Assembly: GCA_905233945.1 (NCBI GenBank)
Contig: CAJOFY010000003.1
Span: 1 to 64,000, forward strand
Source of the DNA: an uncultured bacterium
GTDB taxonomy: Bacteria > UBP6 > UBA1177
DNA: 64,000 bases
Direction: 5' to 3'
Below the pieces are notes generated by a model. The model searched no databases. It saw only the letters and a list, made by a program, of their open reading frames with translations, and was not told where the DNA came from. The position numbers and the translations under genes are program-made. Of the stretch, positions 63,669-64,000 are shown piece after piece; the stretch's first letter is position 1, and each line of letters starts with the position of its first letter.

Positions 63669-64000
63669 TTATTTATTCAAACCAAGTAAACTTTTGATAA
63701 AATTCCGAAATTTTTTAGGAATCATGTGAATCAATATCTGCATATAATCCCTTCGCAAAATCAAAGGAAAATAAGCCGCCTTGTTTTGAGGGATCCTCCA
63801 GTCTTTTCCGTACAACATTATTAAAATTTTTTCATATTCTTGCGGAACGGAAAAGGATTCTCCAATAAAATTAATGACTTTCAAGTCATCGACAAATGAA
63901 TTCGGGATTTTTGCTCCTGCCAAATAATATTTATTTTTTCCGGCACTTTGCACAATATCGACATCTATGTAAACTCCTTGGCGTAAAAAAGAATATAAAA
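63669..64000 (-). CDS. LicD-family protein, 5' end outside window
   Basis: The frame is open to the right edge (residues RQGVYIDVDIVQSAG just inside it); a GTG at 63953 is an internal start only. The motif PQEYEKILIMLYGKDWRIPQ near the 3' end is the LicD C-terminal signature, in which Tyr-Gly and the downstream Trp/Pro are conserved. LicD proteins attach phosphocholine or phosphoribitol to surface glycans. With the two upstream genes it forms a surface-modification cluster. Confidence 0.75.
   Translation of the reverse strand, partial: LYSFLRQGVYIDVDIVQSAGKNKYYLAGAKIPNSFVDDLKVINFIGESFSVPQEYEKILIMLYGKDWRIPQNKAAYFPLILRRDYMQILIHMIPKKFRNFIKSLLGLNK

Overview
The window looks like chromosome of a Gram-negative bacterium from an uncultured lineage. 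It has outer-membrane and LPS-type genes (MlaD with a PqiC-like lipoprotein, an O-antigen-ligase-like protein, GT-C glycosyltransferases, a LicD/TarI-like cluster) and many secreted lipoproteins whose lipid anchor is followed by an Asp/Glu/Thr/Ser-rich tether. Housekeeping proteins are clear orthologues of widespread bacterial families. The lipoproteins, Lcl/DUF1566 domains and degenerate HD-GYP protein recall deltaproteobacterial/myxococcal-type genomes, but I cannot place the organism from one window.

Layout. 1-12.5 kb: WD40-like fragment, TraB, then leftward mutS/prs, an O-antigen-ligase/TPR protein with mlaD and its lipoprotein, ttcA-like, and yceD-rpmF-plsX. 12.6-20 kb: membrane proteins, an rRNA methyltransferase, a double-AAA ATPase and an AT-rich leucine-rich-repeat gene that looks foreign. 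20-28 kb: POT-like transporter, then a rightward run including a metallo-hydrolase, an Lgt-like protein, pgi, a lipoprotein and galE. 28-45 kb: secreted proteins and lipoproteins interleaved with mnmE-mnmG-rsmG, tkt, a toxin-antitoxin pair with a frameshifted toxin, msrA, ahcY, a CpoB-like protein and tRNA-Asn. 45-57 kb: the replication region, with dnaA-dnaN-recF leftward in a visibly AT-richer stretch, then a HEAT-like protein, a degenerate HD-GYP protein and an RlmI-like methyltransferase. 57-64 kb: a large modular lipoprotein, glyA-nrdR, and the start of a surface-polysaccharide cluster (SDR epimerase, IspD/TarI-like cytidylyltransferase, LicD-like) running off the right edge.

The strongest whole-window signals are not genes. 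First, 16-bp palindromes matching the ParB site parS (TGTTTCACGTGAAACA) occur perfectly at 212, 34449 and 34750, with one terminal mismatch at 14471 and 35610, and as weaker forms at 48594 and 56684. Together with dnaA-dnaN-recF they mark an origin-proximal segregation region, although parA and parB are not here. Second, about twenty promoters on both strands share one layout: TTGNNN, a 16-bp spacer, a TATAAT-like box, a C/G-rich CCGCG-type discriminator and often a T-run.

Accessory signals are a toxin gene broken by a one-base shift in an A-run, a 22-bp direct repeat around that module that copies the 3' end of the neighbouring nucleotidyltransferase gene, a lipoprotein built from alternating EGF-like and GLP/WN modules, and a pair of lipoprotein genes with near-duplicate leaders. 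I see no insertion sequence, prophage, CRISPR array or complete novel defence system.
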